Below are positions 63,034 to 64,000 of a stretch of DNA of 64,000 nt, piece after piece. This stretch comes from Acidimicrobiales bacterium. GTDB lineage: Bacteria > Actinomycetota > Acidimicrobiia > Acidimicrobiales > Poriferisodalaceae. The stretch lies in contig VYDH01000014.1 in the NCBI GenBank assembly GCA_009843525.1, forward strand, positions 1-64,000. The letters run 5' to 3'. Numbering within the stretch: the stretch's first letter is position 1; every line of letters starts with the position of its first letter. The position numbers and the translations under genes are program-made. Under the pieces are notes generated by a model. That model was not told the DNA's origin. It saw only the letters and a program-made list of their open reading frames with translations, and searched no databases.

Positions 63034-63684
63034 CTACGCGGTATCCCGGGTTCGCAACTCCAAGCGATCGGAGCCGGCGTCCATCCCGGGCAGCGGGCGC
63101 GAGACGTAGCCGCTGTGCTTCGCCAGCAGCTCCACCACCATCTCCTCGACTTCGGCCCAGTCATGCGCCCTGGGTCCGTCTACCTGAGCGTTGTAGGGCT
63201 GGTCGAACGTGATCGCGTGCCCGCCCGCGGCACGGATGTCGATCACGTTGTGCGGAGCGTCTTCGATATAGGCGTCGGCGTTCACCATCGCCTTGTCAGC
63301 CACAAAGCAGATGTCGCGATAGGGAATGCGCTCGCGGTCGAGCCATTCGACCGTGTCGCTCACCGTCACGCGGTGGCCCCAGCTCACATACAGGCGGTGG
63401 GTGACGATCCGAATCCACACCCCTGCGTCAGACAGCCGCCACAGCGCCTCAGAGCACCCCTCCATCGGCTTCATCTCACGGAACATGCGGTAGTCGATGA
63501 CGGCGATGCGATGGAGCTCTTCGAACTCGCCGTCGGCTAGACCCCATTCGGTGAAGTTCCAGCCGCGCACGAGCGGCAGCGAGTCTTCCGGAACGCCGCG
63601 CTCGGCCGCCACCACGCGACGGAAGGCCTCAGTGTGCATCCCGCACACACCGTCGAGGTCCACTGCCAATACGAACGCAGGCAT
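63034..63684 (-). CDS. 5'-nucleotidase/HAD-like phosphatase
   Basis: A 216-residue HAD phosphatase of the 5'(3')-deoxyribonucleotidase (NT5C) type: VLAVDLDGVCGMH (motif I, with Asp nucleophile and acid), RIVTHR (motif II), and ADAYIEDAPHNV (motif IV). The central LVRGWNFTEWGLA and substrate-cap region fit the family. Nine bases separate it from the Nudix gene on the same strand; both could cleanse nucleotides. Confidence 0.8.
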   Translation of the reverse strand: MPAFVLAVDLDGVCGMHTEAFRRVVAAERGVPEDSLPLVRGWNFTEWGLADGEFEELHRIAVIDYRMFREMKPMEGCSEALWRLSDAGVWIRIVTHRLYVSWGHRVTVSDTVEWLDRERIPYRDICFVADKAMVNADAYIEDAPHNVIDIRAAGGHAITFDQPYNAQVDGPRAHDWAEVEEMVVELLAKHSGYVSRPLPGMDAGSDRLELRTRDTA

Positions 63685-63819
63685 CTCTGCAACCTAACAA
63701 CGCGGCCTGTGTTCGCTCGGGCGCATTGCCGTGGTTCCTGCACCGGCGCGGTCGCCGCCGTTTCCGCCACTCGCGCATTCGGCGGCGCTGCACGCCGCCG
63801 GGGTGCGAAGCTGTGGCGG

Positions 63820-64000
63820 ATGCAGACCGATGCCGGAGAGCGCAGCGTTCACGACCTCGGCGGCGTGACCGGATTCGGGCCGGTGCCGCACGATCCGGCG
63901 GAGCCGCCGTTCCACGCCGACTGGGAGAAGCGCGTGTTCGGCCTGCTGGGCGCGGTCACCTCCGCGACCGCTCGCCGACCCGGCGAATTCCGGTACGCCC
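63820..64000 (+). CDS. nthB: Nitrile hydratase beta subunit, 5' part (runs off the window)
   Basis: From ATG 63820 the frame stays open to the window end. The start matches nitrile hydratase beta subunits: HDLGGVTGFGPV, FHADWEKRVFGLLGAV and EFRYA. Beta is the non-catalytic partner of the Co/Fe alpha subunit. In beta-first operons alpha and an activator would follow, past the right edge. It could instead be a beta-like thiocyanate hydrolase or other SH3-fold member. Incomplete, about 60 residues visible. Confidence 0.8.
   Translation, partial: MQTDAGERSVHDLGGVTGFGPVPHDPAEPPFHADWEKRVFGLLGAVTSATARRPGEFRYA

Overview
This window is a GC-rich (roughly two-thirds G+C by eye) bacterial chromosome segment with dense, often overlapping genes and many GTG starts. 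A mycothiol ligase (mshC), mycobacterial-style lipoproteins, an actinobacterial-looking cobalamin riboswitch and a thiolase/HMG-CoA-synthase-like pair point to Actinomycetota. Acidimicrobiia is my best guess, from gene style rather than any database search.

Left end (1-9275): an accessory block ending at a tRNA-Ala gene. It holds a P4-type tyrosine integrase whose start lies about 140 bases from the tRNA 3' end. It also carries two single-subunit molybdopterin oxidoreductases, a MocR-type PLP-dependent regulator divergent from the first one, and a 746-base gene-poor scar. This looks like an island whose distal attachment site lies outside the window.

Core region (9276-35872): molybdenum cofactor genes (moeA-moaA-moaC), a nucleotide-sugar pyrophosphorylase, an FmdB-type zinc ribbon protein, undecaprenyl-diphosphatase, a PHP esterase, the TldD/PmbA protease pair and dxs. 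These are followed by a thiolase and HMG-CoA-synthase-like/OB-fold pair, a PIG-L deacetylase, an NfuA-type Fe-S protein, an AcuI-like reductase, an isobutyryl-CoA-mutase-like large subunit, thiD, an ATP-NAD-kinase-like protein, a 1-Cys peroxiredoxin and nicotinate phosphoribosyltransferase.

Cobalamin block (35874-42959): a cobalamin riboswitch leads btuF-btuC-btuD-cobO. Converging and neighbouring genes are cobQ, cbiZ and cbiB, so uptake, adenosylation, cobinamide remodelling and late assembly are adjacent. The B12-dependent mutase is about 5 kb away.

Right part (43038-64000): an aminotransferase, beta-oxidation genes and a P1 peptidase. A four-gene efflux-like operon follows (lipoprotein, MacA-like adaptor with peptidoglycan-binding domain, MacB-type ATPase and permease) behind a clear 11-bp-phased operator. 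Then come SPFH/NfeD, mutM, an enoyl-CoA hydratase, a Cas4/AddB-like nuclease, a ParA ATPase and mshC. Next is an unusual trio of two tandem divergent TIKI/ChaN-like paralogues and a dual-specificity phosphatase, then Nudix and 5'-nucleotidase genes. The window ends inside a probable nitrile hydratase beta-subunit gene.

The most interesting items are the TIKI-like/phosphatase trio, the operator-driven lipoprotein-MacAB operon, the Cys-to-Pro HMG-CoA-synthase-like protein, the split zinc knuckle in FmdB, and repeated tandem duplication of gene 3' ends that carry hairpins.
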